From Dehalococcoidia bacterium (GTDB taxonomy: Bacteria; Chloroflexota; Dehalococcoidia; E44-bin15): a DNA stretch of 64,000 nucleotides. The notes under the pieces are model-generated. The model had not been told where the DNA came from. It saw only the letters and a program-made list of their open reading frames with translations, and did not search any database. Below are positions 43,313 through 51,534 of this stretch, in pieces. The stretch's first letter is position 1; every line of letters begins with the position of its first letter. The translations under genes were made by a program, and so were the position numbers. Location of the stretch: NCBI GenBank assembly GCA_041649635.1, contig JBAZMV010000005.1, positions 130,738-194,737 on the forward strand. Direction: 5' to 3'.

Positions 43313-43465
43313 ATGATGGAAGAACAGAAGGACGAACAGAAGACAGAGAGTCGGATTCAGAACCTGGAGCAAACTCTCAAGCTGGCGATGATACTGGTGG
43401 TGGTAAACATGACCATCAGCTTCGCCGCCCTTGCTATAGCATTTGCCGTGCTGTTCATCGGATAA
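43313..43465 (+). CDS. Small single-pass membrane protein after leuA
   Basis: 50 residues (49 if the second ATG at 43316 is used). AGGGGGAA right after the leuA stop is a good ribosome site. Charged N-terminus (EEQKDEQKTESRIQNLEQT, likely coiled coil) then one helix, LAMILVVVNMTISFAALAI followed by AFAVLFIG. Not recognised. The close spacing to leuA suggests co-transcription. Function unknown. Confidence 0.55.
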   Translation: MMEEQKDEQKTESRIQNLEQTLKLAMILVVVNMTISFAALAIAFAVLFIG

Positions 43466-43669
43466 GCAGCATTCCGATTTCGGGCGTTCGGTAAACGGGG
43501 CAACCGTAATCGTGGCTGAACCCTCGATTATTCTTATTATCATTTGAGCTATCCCGATTCGAACGTGCGGTATTGTACGGACTACGGTTTTGTTCTAGAC
43601 TACTGTTGCATCAACGACATTTTATGGGTAAATTACGTCGGCATTTAGTTCGAAGAAGGTAAAAGAAAG

Positions 43670-44932
43670 ATGAGCGGATCAAACATAGCGGAAAAGATAC
43701 TGGCCGCGCACAGCGGCAAGAAAAGAGTTCATCCGGGCGAGTTCCTGGACGTCAGGGTCGATCTTGTACTGGCCAACGATATTACGGCTCCGATATCGAT
43801 AAAGGAGTTCGAGCGCATCGGCGTGAAGAAGGTCTTCGACTCGAAGAAGATCGTGATGGTGGCCGATCATTTCGTGCCGAATAAGGACATCGCCTCCGCC
43901 GAGCAGGCCAAGCTCATGCGCGAGTTCGCCCGCAAACACGGGGTGGTTTACTACGAGGCGGGCTGCGGAGGCATTGAGCACGTGCTGCTGCCGGAGCAGG
44001 GGCTGGTGCTCCCCGGCGATGTGGTGGTGGGCGCCGATTCGCACACATGCACGTACGGCGCGCTGGGCGCTTTCGCCACGGGCATGGGCTCTACCGACAT
44101 CGCCGCGGCTATGGCCACGGGGGAGGTCTGGATGAAGGTGCCTTCGACGATAAAGTTCGTCTTCAACGGCAGGCTTAAGAAGTGGGTCGGCGGCAAGGAT
44201 TTGATACTGTACACCATCGGCAAGATCGGTGTCGACGGCGCGCGCTACCACGCCATGGAGTTCTGCGGCAAGGCTATCGATTCGTTATCCGTCGAGGGCC
44301 GTCTCACTATGGCCAACATGGCCATCGAGGCCGGAGGCAAGGCGGGACTGTTCCGCGTCGACGATAAAACCAAGGTGTATCTCAAGGGCCGGACGAAGCG
44401 CAAGTATTGCGCCTATGAGCCTGATGCGGATGCGGTTTATGAGCGCGTCCTCGAATACGATGCGTCCAAGATCGAACCGCAGGTGGCCTTCCCGCACCTG
44501 CCGTCGAAGACCAAGCCGATAAGCAAGGTCGGGAACGTAAAGATCGACCAGTCAGTTATCGGGAGCTGCACCAACGGCCGAATCGAGGACCTGCAGGTGG
44601 CCGCCGACGTCATCGGGAAGCGAAAGGTTCACCGCGATGTAAGGCTCGTCGTCATACCCGGCACGCAGGAGGTTTACCTCGAAGCGATGCGCCGCGGCCT
44701 TATCGAGACGTTCATCAAAGCGGGCGCGGCGGTGAGCACCCCGACGTGCGGGCCGTGCCTGGGCGGCTACATGGGTGTGCTGGCTGCGGGAGAGAAGTGT
44801 ATCTCGACGACGAACCGCAATTTCGTGGGGCGCATGGGCAGCAACAAGTCCGAGGTTTATCTGGCTAATCCAGCTATAGCCGCCGCCAGCGCGATAGCGG
44901 GCAGGATCGCGAGCCCGGAGGAGATTAGATAG
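43670..44932 (+). CDS. leuC: 3-isopropylmalate dehydratase large subunit
   Basis: 420 residues, the short archaeal/thermophile-type LeuC rather than the ~465-residue enterobacterial form. Aconitase fold: GADSHTCTYGALGAFATGMG, IGSCTNGRIEDLQ and TCGPCLGGYMG hold the three Fe-S cysteines. Isomerises 2- to 3-isopropylmalate together with LeuD. GAAGAAGG lies upstream of the ATG. The stop codon touches a GTAGGGG palindrome. Its partner leuD is 2.7 kb downstream, separated by five other genes. Confidence 0.95.
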   Translation: MSGSNIAEKILAAHSGKKRVHPGEFLDVRVDLVLANDITAPISIKEFERIGVKKVFDSKKIVMVADHFVPNKDIASAEQAKLMREFARKHGVVYYEAGCGGIEHVLLPEQGLVLPGDVVVGADSHTCTYGALGAFATGMGSTDIAAAMATGEVWMKVPSTIKFVFNGRLKKWVGGKDLILYTIGKIGVDGARYHAMEFCGKAIDSLSVEGRLTMANMAIEAGGKAGLFRVDDKTKVYLKGRTKRKYCAYEPDADAVYERVLEYDASKIEPQVAFPHLPSKTKPISKVGNVKIDQSVIGSCTNGRIEDLQVAADVIGKRKVHRDVRLVVIPGTQEVYLEAMRRGLIETFIKAGAAVSTPTCGPCLGGYMGVLAAGEKCISTTNRNFVGRMGSNKSEVYLANPAIAAASAIAGRIASPEEIR

Positions 44933-44959
44933 TAGGGGCAATTCATGAATTGCCCCTAC
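44932..44959. repeat. GTAGGGGCAATT palindrome at the leuC stop
   Basis: Identical to 5390-5417. Its first base is the last base of the leuC TAG. A second palindrome, ATTCCGGCATGCGCCGGAAT (44966-44985), follows. Confidence 0.85.
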
Positions 44960-44992
44960 GTATGGATTCCGGCATGCGCCGGAATGACGGTT

Positions 44993-45090
44993 ATGAAAGA
45001 GAGGTACAGGAGAGAATTCTCTCCTGACGGGGTATTAGGGGTGTCCCCTATTTTTATAAAATCCCCCAAGATTGGGGGATATAGGGGGTT
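44993..45090. repeat. ~100-bp dispersed element, copy B
   Basis: AGAGAGGTACAGGAGA, CTCCTGACGGGGTATTAGGG, GTGTCCCCTA and ATCCCCCAAGATTGGGGGAT are shared with the inverted copy at 32935-33028. It is followed by a CATTGCGAG-type end (45095-45124). Confidence 0.8.
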
Positions 45091-45138
45091 GACGGAGATT
45101 GCCACGCTGCGCTCGCAATGACAATTAGGATAACGAGA

Positions 45139-45696
45139 ATGTCTAAATCGACAAAAAATACATTAGAACTGCTCAAGGCCAGGATCGACAATATGGTTCC
45201 TGACAAGAACTACCTTCACGACACGTTCGTGATAATCACCCTTCAGGAAGCTATCGAAGCCGCGCTGGAGGGCAACTTCGGCGTTGGCGCTGTGCTCGTC
45301 AATGGCAAAAAGATAGTGCAGAGAGGGCACAATCGCGTGTTCTATCCGTACTTCCGCAGCGATATGCACGCCGAGATGGATGTGATGACCAAGTTCGAGG
45401 AGAAGCACAGGGATGTGGAGCGCATGGGCGGCTATACGCTGTTCTCCTCGATCGAGCCGTGTCCCATGTGCCTGGGGCGTCTCATTACATCGGGCGTCGG
45501 GAAGGTATATTACGCCGCTATCGATCAGGATGGCGGCATGGCTAACAGGCTGGCCTATATGCCGCCCGAGTGGCGGGAGCTGGCCGAGCGGCAGGATTAT
45601 CGACTTGCCGATTGCTCGCCGGAGCTGTCCGAGATCGCGTTAAAGGTATTTATGGAGACGGTCGAGAAGAACGACAGCAAACTGCGTCAGAGATAA
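45139..45696 (+). CDS. Cytidine/guanine-deaminase-superfamily protein
   Basis: 185 residues. The start at 45139 (AGGA nine bases upstream) avoids an ATG at 45118 inside the repeat. Zinc and catalytic residues are intact: HAEMD (His77, Glu79) and EPCPMC (Cys108, Cys111). GNFGVGAVLVNGKKIVQRGHN and GKVYYAAIDQDGGMANRL are like guanine deaminase/TadA-type nucleoside deaminases. The C-terminal third is not typical TadA, so substrate is uncertain (base, nucleoside or RNA). First of five genes between leuC and leuD. Confidence 0.8.
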   Translation: MSKSTKNTLELLKARIDNMVPDKNYLHDTFVIITLQEAIEAALEGNFGVGAVLVNGKKIVQRGHNRVFYPYFRSDMHAEMDVMTKFEEKHRDVERMGGYTLFSSIEPCPMCLGRLITSGVGKVYYAAIDQDGGMANRLAYMPPEWRELAERQDYRLADCSPELSEIALKVFMETVEKNDSKLRQR

Positions 45697-45706
45697 ACGA
45701 TGTCGA

Positions 45707-46249
45707 ATGTTGATCGCGATGAGTAACGTCGACGGCAATGTAATCTATGAGGAGAAGGTCAGGTTCCCCATCATCAGGGGCATCGTGGCCCTGTTTGCCG
45801 TTATGACGATAACCTTCATGGTAGCTTATCTGTACCAGCTTATAACAGGGCAGCAGGACGATAGCTCCGTGCCGCTGTGGTTCGCCGCGACCATCCTGTC
45901 GGCGATGGCATTGCTCACGCTGTTTCTGGCGAACCTGGTCACGCTCTCCATTCGGATGACGGAAGAAGGAGCGGTCGTGGGTTTCGGGATATTCCGGGTT
46001 GGTGTGAAATGGGTGGATGTTCGCGATTGTCGACCGGACAGGGAGAGCTCGTTCCTGTCCGCCGCCAACTGGGGCGTCAGCGTGGGGTTCACCGGACGGA
46101 AGTTCAGGAGGATGTACAATGTGATGGGCTGCCCGCGCGTGGTGCTGGAGATGAGGCAGGGCAGGAGGGCGCTTGTATTTTCAACGAAAGAACCCGACAA
46201 AGTAGTCGACATAATCAAAAGTCGAATCCAGACTCAGAGGGCGGTTTGA
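45707..46249 (+). CDS. Two-helix membrane protein with PH-like domain (paralogue 1)
   Basis: 180 residues. Two membrane helices (GIVALFAVMTITFMVAYLYQ; WFAATILSAMALLTLFLANL), then a C-terminal domain with LSIRMTEEGAVVGFGIF, VKWVDVRDCRPD and RMYNVMGCPRVVLEMRQGRR followed by VFSTKEPDKVV. This resembles the bacterial PH-like domain that follows two helices. It shares YNVxGxxRVVL...VFSTxxPDxV with the gene at 46482. Follows the deaminase by 10 bp. Function unknown. Confidence 0.65.
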   Translation: MLIAMSNVDGNVIYEEKVRFPIIRGIVALFAVMTITFMVAYLYQLITGQQDDSSVPLWFAATILSAMALLTLFLANLVTLSIRMTEEGAVVGFGIFRVGVKWVDVRDCRPDRESSFLSAANWGVSVGFTGRKFRRMYNVMGCPRVVLEMRQGRRALVFSTKEPDKVVDIIKSRIQTQRAV

Positions 46250-46259
46250 CGGGGCAGTC

Positions 46260-46454
46260 ATGGATAGTGGAGCGGGAAAGAAAACTGCGGGCAAGATCGT
46301 AATAGTCGGCGTCGGCCTTTTGCTGATCGCCGTGCTTACTTTGATTGGCAAGTTCTTCATGCGCGGCTTCTACGCAGGCGCGGCGTTCGCATTCATCGCC
46401 ATCGTCGGCGTGTTAATTTGGATGCGCATGTCTACGCGCGGAGGCGGCAAGTAA
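46260..46454 (+). CDS. Small two-helix membrane protein
   Basis: 64 residues, start ATG 46260, 10 bp after the preceding gene. Two hydrophobic stretches: IVIVGVGLLLIAVLTLIGKF and AGAAFAFIAIVGVLIWM, with a basic tail (RMSTRGGGK). No family recognised. Sits between the two PH-like paralogues and probably works with them. Confidence 0.55.
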   Translation: MDSGAGKKTAGKIVIVGVGLLLIAVLTLIGKFFMRGFYAGAAFAFIAIVGVLIWMRMSTRGGGK

Positions 46455-46481
46455 TTCTTTCGTATCGATAAAGTGTGTGTA

Positions 46482-47030
46482 ATGGCTAACGACGATATGC
46501 AGAAAATGATGGCTGAGGCCTCCGATCCCGAGATATATCGCGAGGTCGTGGTGTTCACGATGGGCAGAGTTATCATCGTCCTGTTCATGGTCTTAACCGT
46601 CTTCTTCCTGGCGATGTTCATTTCTCAGATTACTGAGGGCCCGGTGGGCGATAAACCCGCGCCTGACTGGTTCTTCTTGATGATGAGTTTGTTCTTTATA
46701 TTGATGACGTTCGTCATCGTTAACTTCAGCAAGCTGGTGATCAAGGCCACTTCCAGATCGCTTACGGTGGCCTACGGTCTGTTCAAGCGCGTTATCCCGT
46801 GGGAGGATATCGCCGAATGCTACCCGGATGAAGTCTCGGCTCTGGGCAACTACGGCGGTTACGGCATACGCATCGGGCGGGTCAACGGCAGGACGCGGCT
46901 GGTGTACAATGTGCTCGGCGGGGAGCGCGTGGTGCTGGTGCTGAAGAAGGGCAGGTTCAACGAGTTCGTGTTCTCGACTAACGATCCGGATGCGGTGATG
47001 GGTGTGATTAAGGGGAGGATTAGGAGGTAA
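46482..47030 (+). CDS. Two-helix membrane protein with PH-like domain (paralogue 2)
   Basis: 182 residues from ATG 46482 (a GTG at 46473 is in frame). Helices VIIVLFMVLTVFFLAMFI and WFFLMMSLFFILMTFVIV, then AYGLFKRVIPWEDIAECYPD and LVYNVLGGERVVLVLKKGR followed by VFSTNDPDAV. Same layout as the protein at 45707; a tandem duplication with considerable divergence. Weak ribosome site. Function unknown. Confidence 0.65.
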   Translation: MANDDMQKMMAEASDPEIYREVVVFTMGRVIIVLFMVLTVFFLAMFISQITEGPVGDKPAPDWFFLMMSLFFILMTFVIVNFSKLVIKATSRSLTVAYGLFKRVIPWEDIAECYPDEVSALGNYGGYGIRIGRVNGRTRLVYNVLGGERVVLVLKKGRFNEFVFSTNDPDAVMGVIKGRIRR

Positions 47031-47041
47031 GAGAGGAAGAT

Positions 47042-47650
47042 ATGAAAGACATGACCGGAAAGCAGTGGTTAACAAGCTTTAAGAAGCATTATTGTAGTAA
47101 TATCAAATGTTACGAGGAAGGTCTCAGGGGACATAAGGAGGAAGGGCGAGAGTGGACTAGATTTATTCTGTCCAAAATTGTAGAACCTGTTGGTGAGGAC
47201 TTTGGTTGCTATGTTATAAGGCAAGGTAAGAAGAATGTTGAGGAGAGTGGAGAATATCTACATATCGATGCCCTTTTCCTAGATGATTCGATTGATCCAG
47301 AACTCTACAATAAAAAATCTCCTTATAATGATCCTCGCATTTTGCCTGAAGCTGCTATAGAGCATGAGAACTCAACTGATTTTGATAAAATTTCATTTTG
47401 TTTATGGAAGCTGCTCTGTGTAAGAACTAGACTAAGAGTGCTGATTTGCTATCAATCTAATTCAAGGAAGATGAGAGAATTAATAAAACATTTGGAACAG
47501 AAAGTTTCTCGTGGGAAACTAATGAAAGGCGAAGGCGGGGACCTTATAGTTATTGTAGGTAATGAGGAGCATGATGACGATGCTCAGTCGTTCGAGAAAT
47601 ACTACCGTGTATTTCAATGGCAAGGTGATGGGTTGAAAGAAGTAGTGTAG
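47042..47650 (+). CDS. Uncharacterised protein with possible PD-(D/E)XK nuclease-like core
   Basis: 202 residues. AT-rich with different codon use from leuD and leuC, so probably acquired. ATG at 47042 follows GAGAGGAAG. The segment YLHIDALFLDD (Asp76), then AAIEHEN (Glu107, Glu109) and ISFCLWKLLCVRTRLRVLIC is arranged like the D...ExK core of restriction-endonuclease folds, with Glu replacing the Lys. Nuclease activity is a guess. No methylase neighbours it. Starts 11 bp after the PH-like gene and lies 34 bp before leuD. Confidence 0.55.
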   Translation: MKDMTGKQWLTSFKKHYCSNIKCYEEGLRGHKEEGREWTRFILSKIVEPVGEDFGCYVIRQGKKNVEESGEYLHIDALFLDDSIDPELYNKKSPYNDPRILPEAAIEHENSTDFDKISFCLWKLLCVRTRLRVLICYQSNSRKMRELIKHLEQKVSRGKLMKGEGGDLIVIVGNEEHDDDAQSFEKYYRVFQWQGDGLKEVV

Positions 47651-47684
47651 ATAACACGTGGAGACTGAATTCAAAGGATGTCAT

Positions 47685-48188
47685 ATGAAACTCAGAGGTA
47701 AAGCACATAAATACGGCGCGAATGTGGATACGGATGCCATCATCCCGGCGCGCTATCTCAACGTGTGGGAGCCGGCGGAGCTGGCGGCGCACTGCATGGA
47801 GGACATCGACGAGGAGTTCCTCAAGCGCGTGAAAAAAGGTGATATGGTCGTGGCTACAACCAACTACGGCTGCGGCTCGTCGCGCGAGCACGCGCCCATC
47901 GCGCTCAAGGCCGCGGGCGTGTCGTGCGTCATCGCACAGAGCTTCGCGCGCATCTTCTTCCGCAACGCCATCAACATCGGCCTGCCGCTGCTGGAGTGCG
48001 CCATGGCTGACAAGATCGATTCAGGCGACGTGCTTGAGGTGACGCTGGAGTCGGGTCAGATAAAGAACGTCACCAAGGGTAAGACCTATAAGGCCGAGCC
48101 CTATCCCGATTTCATGATGGAGCTTGTCTCAGCGGGCGGGCTCATCGAGTATACTAAGAAGAGAATTAAAACGAGGAGTGCCAGGTGA
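47685..48188 (+). CDS. leuD: 3-isopropylmalate dehydratase small subunit
   Basis: 167 residues. Start at ATG 47685 (AAAGGATG upstream) gives MKLRGKAHKYGANVDTDAI, normal for LeuD; a longer frame upstream is unlikely. NYGCGSSREHAPIALKAAG and SFARIFFRNAINIGLPLLE are the swivel-domain motifs. Works with LeuC. Stop overlaps the leuB GTG start by 4 bp. Confidence 0.95.
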   Translation: MKLRGKAHKYGANVDTDAIIPARYLNVWEPAELAAHCMEDIDEEFLKRVKKGDMVVATTNYGCGSSREHAPIALKAAGVSCVIAQSFARIFFRNAINIGLPLLECAMADKIDSGDVLEVTLESGQIKNVTKGKTYKAEPYPDFMMELVSAGGLIEYTKKRIKTRSAR

Positions 48189-49288
48189 AATTCAACATTG
48201 CTTATCTGCCGGGCGACGGCATCGGGCCGGAGGTGGCCTCGGAGGCGGCGAAGGTGTTGCAGACGGTCTGCGAGAAGTTCGGCCATAAGGCCATACTGGA
48301 GTACGGCGATGTCGGCGGAATATCCATAGACAGGCACGGCGTGGGGCTGACGCCCGAGACGCTGAAGATGTGCCGCAAGAGCGACGCGGTGCTGCTGGGC
48401 GCGGTGGGGGGGCCCAAGTGGGACATCCCTGATTCCGAAGTGCGGCCGGAGGACGGATTGCTCGATTTGAGGAAAGGCTTGAAGCTGTTCGCCAACCTGC
48501 GCCCGGTGAAGGTCTTCCCCATGATGGAGCACCATACCAACCTCAAGCCGGAGGTCGTGCACGGCGTCGATCTGGTAGTCGTCCGCGAGCTGACCGGCGG
48601 GCTGTACTTCGGCAAGCCCAAGAAGCGCTGGCAGACGGAGAAGGGGCGCAAGGCTGTCGATTCCATGGTCTACACCGAGCAAGAGATCGAGCGCATACTG
48701 CGCGTGGGCTTCGAGATGGCGCGCGGACGCCGCAAGAAGCTGGCCTCCGTCGATAAGCAGAACGTGCTCATGACATCGCGGCTGTGGCGCGAGATGGCCA
48801 TAGAGATGTCGAAGGAATATCCCGATGTCGAACTTGAACACCACCTCGTCGACGCCTGCACCATGCGCCTGATACAGAAACCGTCCGCGTACGACGTCAT
48901 CGTTACCGAGAATACCTTTGGCGATATCATCACCGACGAGGCGTCCATGCTTGCCGGGTCGATGGGCATGCTGCCCTCGGCAAGCCTTGCCGATATACCG
49001 CGTGTCGGGTCGAAAGTCTTCGGCATGTACGAGCCGATACACGGCAGCGCGCCGAGCCGCGCCGGGCTGAACATGGCCAACCCCATCGCCACGATAATGA
49101 GCGCGGCCATGATGCTGCGCTACTCGCTGGGGCTGGCCGAGGCCGCCGACCTGATCGAGAAGTGCGTGCTGGACGTGCTGGAGGACGGCTTCCGCACCTA
49201 TGATATCATGAGCGACGGCCGGACCAAGGTGGGGACGCGGGAGATGGGGGATCTTATCGTCAAAAAGGTGGCGGGGGCGAAGGTGTAG
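48185..49288 (+). CDS. leuB: 3-isopropylmalate dehydrogenase
   Basis: 367 residues. NAD-dependent oxidation and decarboxylation of 3-isopropylmalate. GDGIGPEVASEA, NLRPVKVFP, RELTGGLYFGKPK and EPIHGSAPSRAGLNMANPIA. The last usually reads SAPDIAGKGIANP, so the cofactor loop is somewhat altered, but TGGLYFG and overall length support LeuB over isocitrate or tartrate dehydrogenase. GTG start in GTGA overlap with leuD. Last gene of the block. Confidence 0.93.
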   Translation: MKFNIAYLPGDGIGPEVASEAAKVLQTVCEKFGHKAILEYGDVGGISIDRHGVGLTPETLKMCRKSDAVLLGAVGGPKWDIPDSEVRPEDGLLDLRKGLKLFANLRPVKVFPMMEHHTNLKPEVVHGVDLVVVRELTGGLYFGKPKKRWQTEKGRKAVDSMVYTEQEIERILRVGFEMARGRRKKLASVDKQNVLMTSRLWREMAIEMSKEYPDVELEHHLVDACTMRLIQKPSAYDVIVTENTFGDIITDEASMLAGSMGMLPSASLADIPRVGSKVFGMYEPIHGSAPSRAGLNMANPIATIMSAAMMLRYSLGLAEAADLIEKCVLDVLEDGFRTYDIMSDGRTKVGTREMGDLIVKKVAGAKV

Positions 49289-49299
49289 GGAATAAGCTT

Positions 49300-49324
49300 C
49301 GGCGAGGTGTTCTTCACCTCGCCG
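49300..49324. repeat. CGGCGAGGTG palindrome
   Basis: Arms CGGCGAGGTG/CACCTCGCCG around TTCTT. Same centre as 5529-5553 but with GCGA in place of TTGAA. Between convergent leuB and the AraC-type gene; may act as a bidirectional hairpin. Confidence 0.75.
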
Positions 49325-49343
49325 AGCGAATGGTTAATCGTTC

Positions 49344-50270
49344 CTAGCGTTTGTTTATCTGTCTTACGGGCCTGGCCTCGATATAGCCGCGATAGCCCTG
49401 GGGCTCGAGCTGGAAACGGGGGCCGTCTTCATCGGCCCACTTAAAGCCGTACAGCTCCGGATTGTAGGTCTTCATCACCGCCCAGAGGTCGCCGATGGCC
49501 TGCTCGAATTTGGCGTCATCGTAAGGCTGGCCCTGGAAGACCATCATCTTACACGGCTTGAGGGCGATGATCTCGTAGCCTTGAGGAACCGGTCCTTTAT
49601 ATCCGGCGGGCATTTCCACACCCATGGCGTATTCCGATGTTCCCGGCTTGCGCAGGTTCTTCGGCAGCCACATCCCGATGGGCTCGTAAAGGGCTTCTTT
49701 CACATCCTTAAGCTCCTGGTAGATATCGCAGCCCAGCTCCTCGCAATAGGCGAAGTAATCTTTCGCCGCCTTCCCTCTTTTCAGGATCAGCTTGCGCGCT
49801 GGTCTGTCGACCACCTGAACGAAAACGGTGTTGGGTTTGGACTTTGTCGCCATTATTTTTCCTCCTCTTTGTAGGCTGAGGTAATAATCGCGCATGTCTT
49901 CCGGCATGAAGGGCTCGACCGGCGGCTTGTCTTTGCTGAAGCGCCGCGGGCTCATACCGAAGTGCCTGGAGAACGCGCGGGTAAACCCTTCGTGCGACTC
50001 AAAGACGAAGTCGAAGGCCACATCGACGATCTTGATGTCTTCATCCCGGAGCTTTTCAGCCGCGCGCGCCAGCCGCAGCTCCCGGACATAGTCGAAGGGC
50101 GTCTTGCCGGTGAGTTCTTTGAAGACCCGCGCGGCATGCCACGGAGAATACCCTGCGGCTTCCGCCAAGTCGTGCAGGGTTATCGGTTCCGTGATATGGC
50201 TTTCGATGAAGTCCTGCATCCGGCGCGCCGCTCGCACGTTTTCCCAGCTATTCGTATTATCACCTCGCAA
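49344..50270 (-). CDS. AraC-family regulator with GyrI-like effector domain
   Basis: 308 residues from a TTG at 50270; the exact start is uncertain. N-terminal AraC DNA-binding domain (two HTH: ITLHDLAEAAGYSPWHAARVF and IKIVDVAFDFVFESHEGFTRAF, ending SRHFGMSPRRF) and a C-terminal GyrI-like small-molecule domain (about 145-300). This is the Rob/SoxS-like type with N-terminal DNA-binding, often linked to drug or stress response. No obvious target gene is adjacent. Confidence 0.85.
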   Translation of the reverse strand: MRGDNTNSWENVRAARRMQDFIESHITEPITLHDLAEAAGYSPWHAARVFKELTGKTPFDYVRELRLARAAEKLRDEDIKIVDVAFDFVFESHEGFTRAFSRHFGMSPRRFSKDKPPVEPFMPEDMRDYYLSLQRGGKIMATKSKPNTVFVQVVDRPARKLILKRGKAAKDYFAYCEELGCDIYQELKDVKEALYEPIGMWLPKNLRKPGTSEYAMGVEMPAGYKGPVPQGYEIIALKPCKMMVFQGQPYDDAKFEQAIGDLWAVMKTYNPELYGFKWADEDGPRFQLEPQGYRGYIEARPVRQINKR

Positions 50271-50327
50271 AGAGAGTGTAACAAAGCGTCATCCGCGGTT
50301 CTTGACCGGGATTGCTCGGATTATGGG

Positions 50328-50882
50328 CTATATATAAGAGGGGTTCTCCTCATCCTCATTCCATTTAAGATGGTTATGCTGAATATAGTTCCTTACATTC
50401 CACAATTCTTCTTCGTTCCTGATGATACGGTCGTAGAATCTTGGTTGCCATTCAAAATCGATTCCGTTAACTGTCGCCCATTTTTTAATGCTGCTTTTGA
50501 ATCCTCGCATAATTGACGCAAGATTTTCTGATTGGGGACCGAATTTATTTGGGCCTTGACGTTGTAGAGACGCAATATGTTGCGTCTCCGTATTTTTGGT
50601 AATAACGATAATGCCGTGAATATGATTGGGCATAATGGCAAATTCGTCTAATTCAACGAAGGTGAAATGGTTGGGTATCTCATACCAACATTGTTCGGCT
50701 ACTCTCCCAATTTTGGAAAGAATCATTTCGTCATTTTTAATTTGGCCAAACAGATATTCGCGATTCTTTATGCAAATAGTCACGAAGTAATATCCGTTCT
50801 GCGAATAATCCCATTCCTGCAATCGAGATGATTCGACGCGGTATTTGCTCTTGAATAGGTCAGGGGTCATATAATGTCTCAT
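50328..50882 (-). mobile_element. REP-associated tyrosine transposase (RAYT, Y1_Tnp)
   Basis: 184 residues, single-domain HUH transposase of the IS200-like RAYT type. YYFVTICIKNREYLFGQI, MPNHIHGIIVI (His87, His89) and NEEELWNVRNYIQHNHLKW (likely catalytic Tyr166) are the family marks. These proteins act on nearby REP palindromes. Palindromes with GAGACGCAA arms occur 5 bp upstream of its start (50887-50908) and, unusually, inside the coding sequence in frame (50567-50588), encoding ETQHIASL (residues 99-106). No clear ribosome site. Confidence 0.9.
50567..50588. repeat. GAGACGCAA REP palindrome inside the RAYT gene
   Basis: GAGACGCAA-TATG-TTGCGTCTC. The same 22-base core occurs at 55202-55223, with a variant at 50887-50908. 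The length of 22 suggests it replaced or was accommodated in a loop without breaking the frame. Confidence 0.85.
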
Positions 50883-50886
50883 AATT

Positions 50887-50908
50887 GAGACGCAACATTT
50901 TGCGTCTC
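50887..50908. repeat. GAGACGCAA REP palindrome between RAYT and nitroreductase genes
   Basis: GAGACGCAA-CATT-TTGCGTCTC followed by TAC. Its end overlaps the TAG stop (50908-50910) of the SagB-like gene. Confidence 0.85.
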
Positions 50909-51510
50909 TACATTTGGTATCCTACCGGAATTATATACAGCGGCTTCAGTTCTTCGCCGAGGTTCAGAATCTCGCCGACCTTCTTATTCTCGAAGGCGCC
51001 GACCATGACGGTGGCCAGACCCAGCGCCACGGCCTGGAGCGCGATGTTCTCCGCGGCGTGGCCGGTATCGATGTGGACGTATCGCTCGCCGCGCTTACCG
51101 TAGGTCTTCATTGTACGTTCGTAGACGGCACAGATCGAAATACATGCGGGAATCTGTGAGATGCACTTCTGGTTGAACGCTGCCGTCGTTCCGAGTTTCT
51201 CCCGGATGTCGCCCTTCAGATGCATACTCAGCGAGTGCTCTTTTACGTTGTAATGATATACTCCGGCGTCGAGCCCCTTGACGTTGCCGGCTATCACGAA
51301 CAGCTCCAGGGGGTAGCTGGCCCCTGCGCTGGGGGCGGCGCGGAAGAAGTCCGCGGCGGTGATGCCCTGAGCGGCCCACAGCAGTTGAGACAGTTGTTCC
51401 AGCGTTAACGCGTCGGTCTTGTAGTCGCGCACCGAGCGGCGCTTGAATATCGCTTCCTCGACGGATACATCGCCTTTTAGTTTTGGTGACGGCAGTTTGA
51501 TTTCAGTCAT
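50908..51510 (-). CDS. SagB-type nitroreductase-family protein
   Basis: 200 residues. FMN-dependent nitroreductase fold of the SagB/ThcOx branch: RRSVRDYKTDALTLEQLSQLL, APSAGASYPLELFVIAGNV, then DTGHAAENIALQAVALGLAT and VGAFENKKVGEIL. SagB proteins can oxidise azoline rings in peptide natural products, but no precursor peptide or cyclodehydratase is nearby, so a stand-alone oxidoreductase role is as likely. AGAGGT before the ATG. Its stop codon is part of a REP palindrome. Confidence 0.85.
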   Translation of the reverse strand: MTEIKLPSPKLKGDVSVEEAIFKRRSVRDYKTDALTLEQLSQLLWAAQGITAADFFRAAPSAGASYPLELFVIAGNVKGLDAGVYHYNVKEHSLSMHLKGDIREKLGTTAAFNQKCISQIPACISICAVYERTMKTYGKRGERYVHIDTGHAAENIALQAVALGLATVMVGAFENKKVGEILNLGEELKPLYIIPVGYQM

Positions 51511-51534
51511 ATGTTACCTCTTGTGCGGTTATGT

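Noticed and set aside
50908..51510. Peptide natural-product cluster around the SagB-like gene
   Set aside because: No precursor peptide, cyclodehydratase or radical-SAM gene nearby; neighbours are a RAYT and radA.
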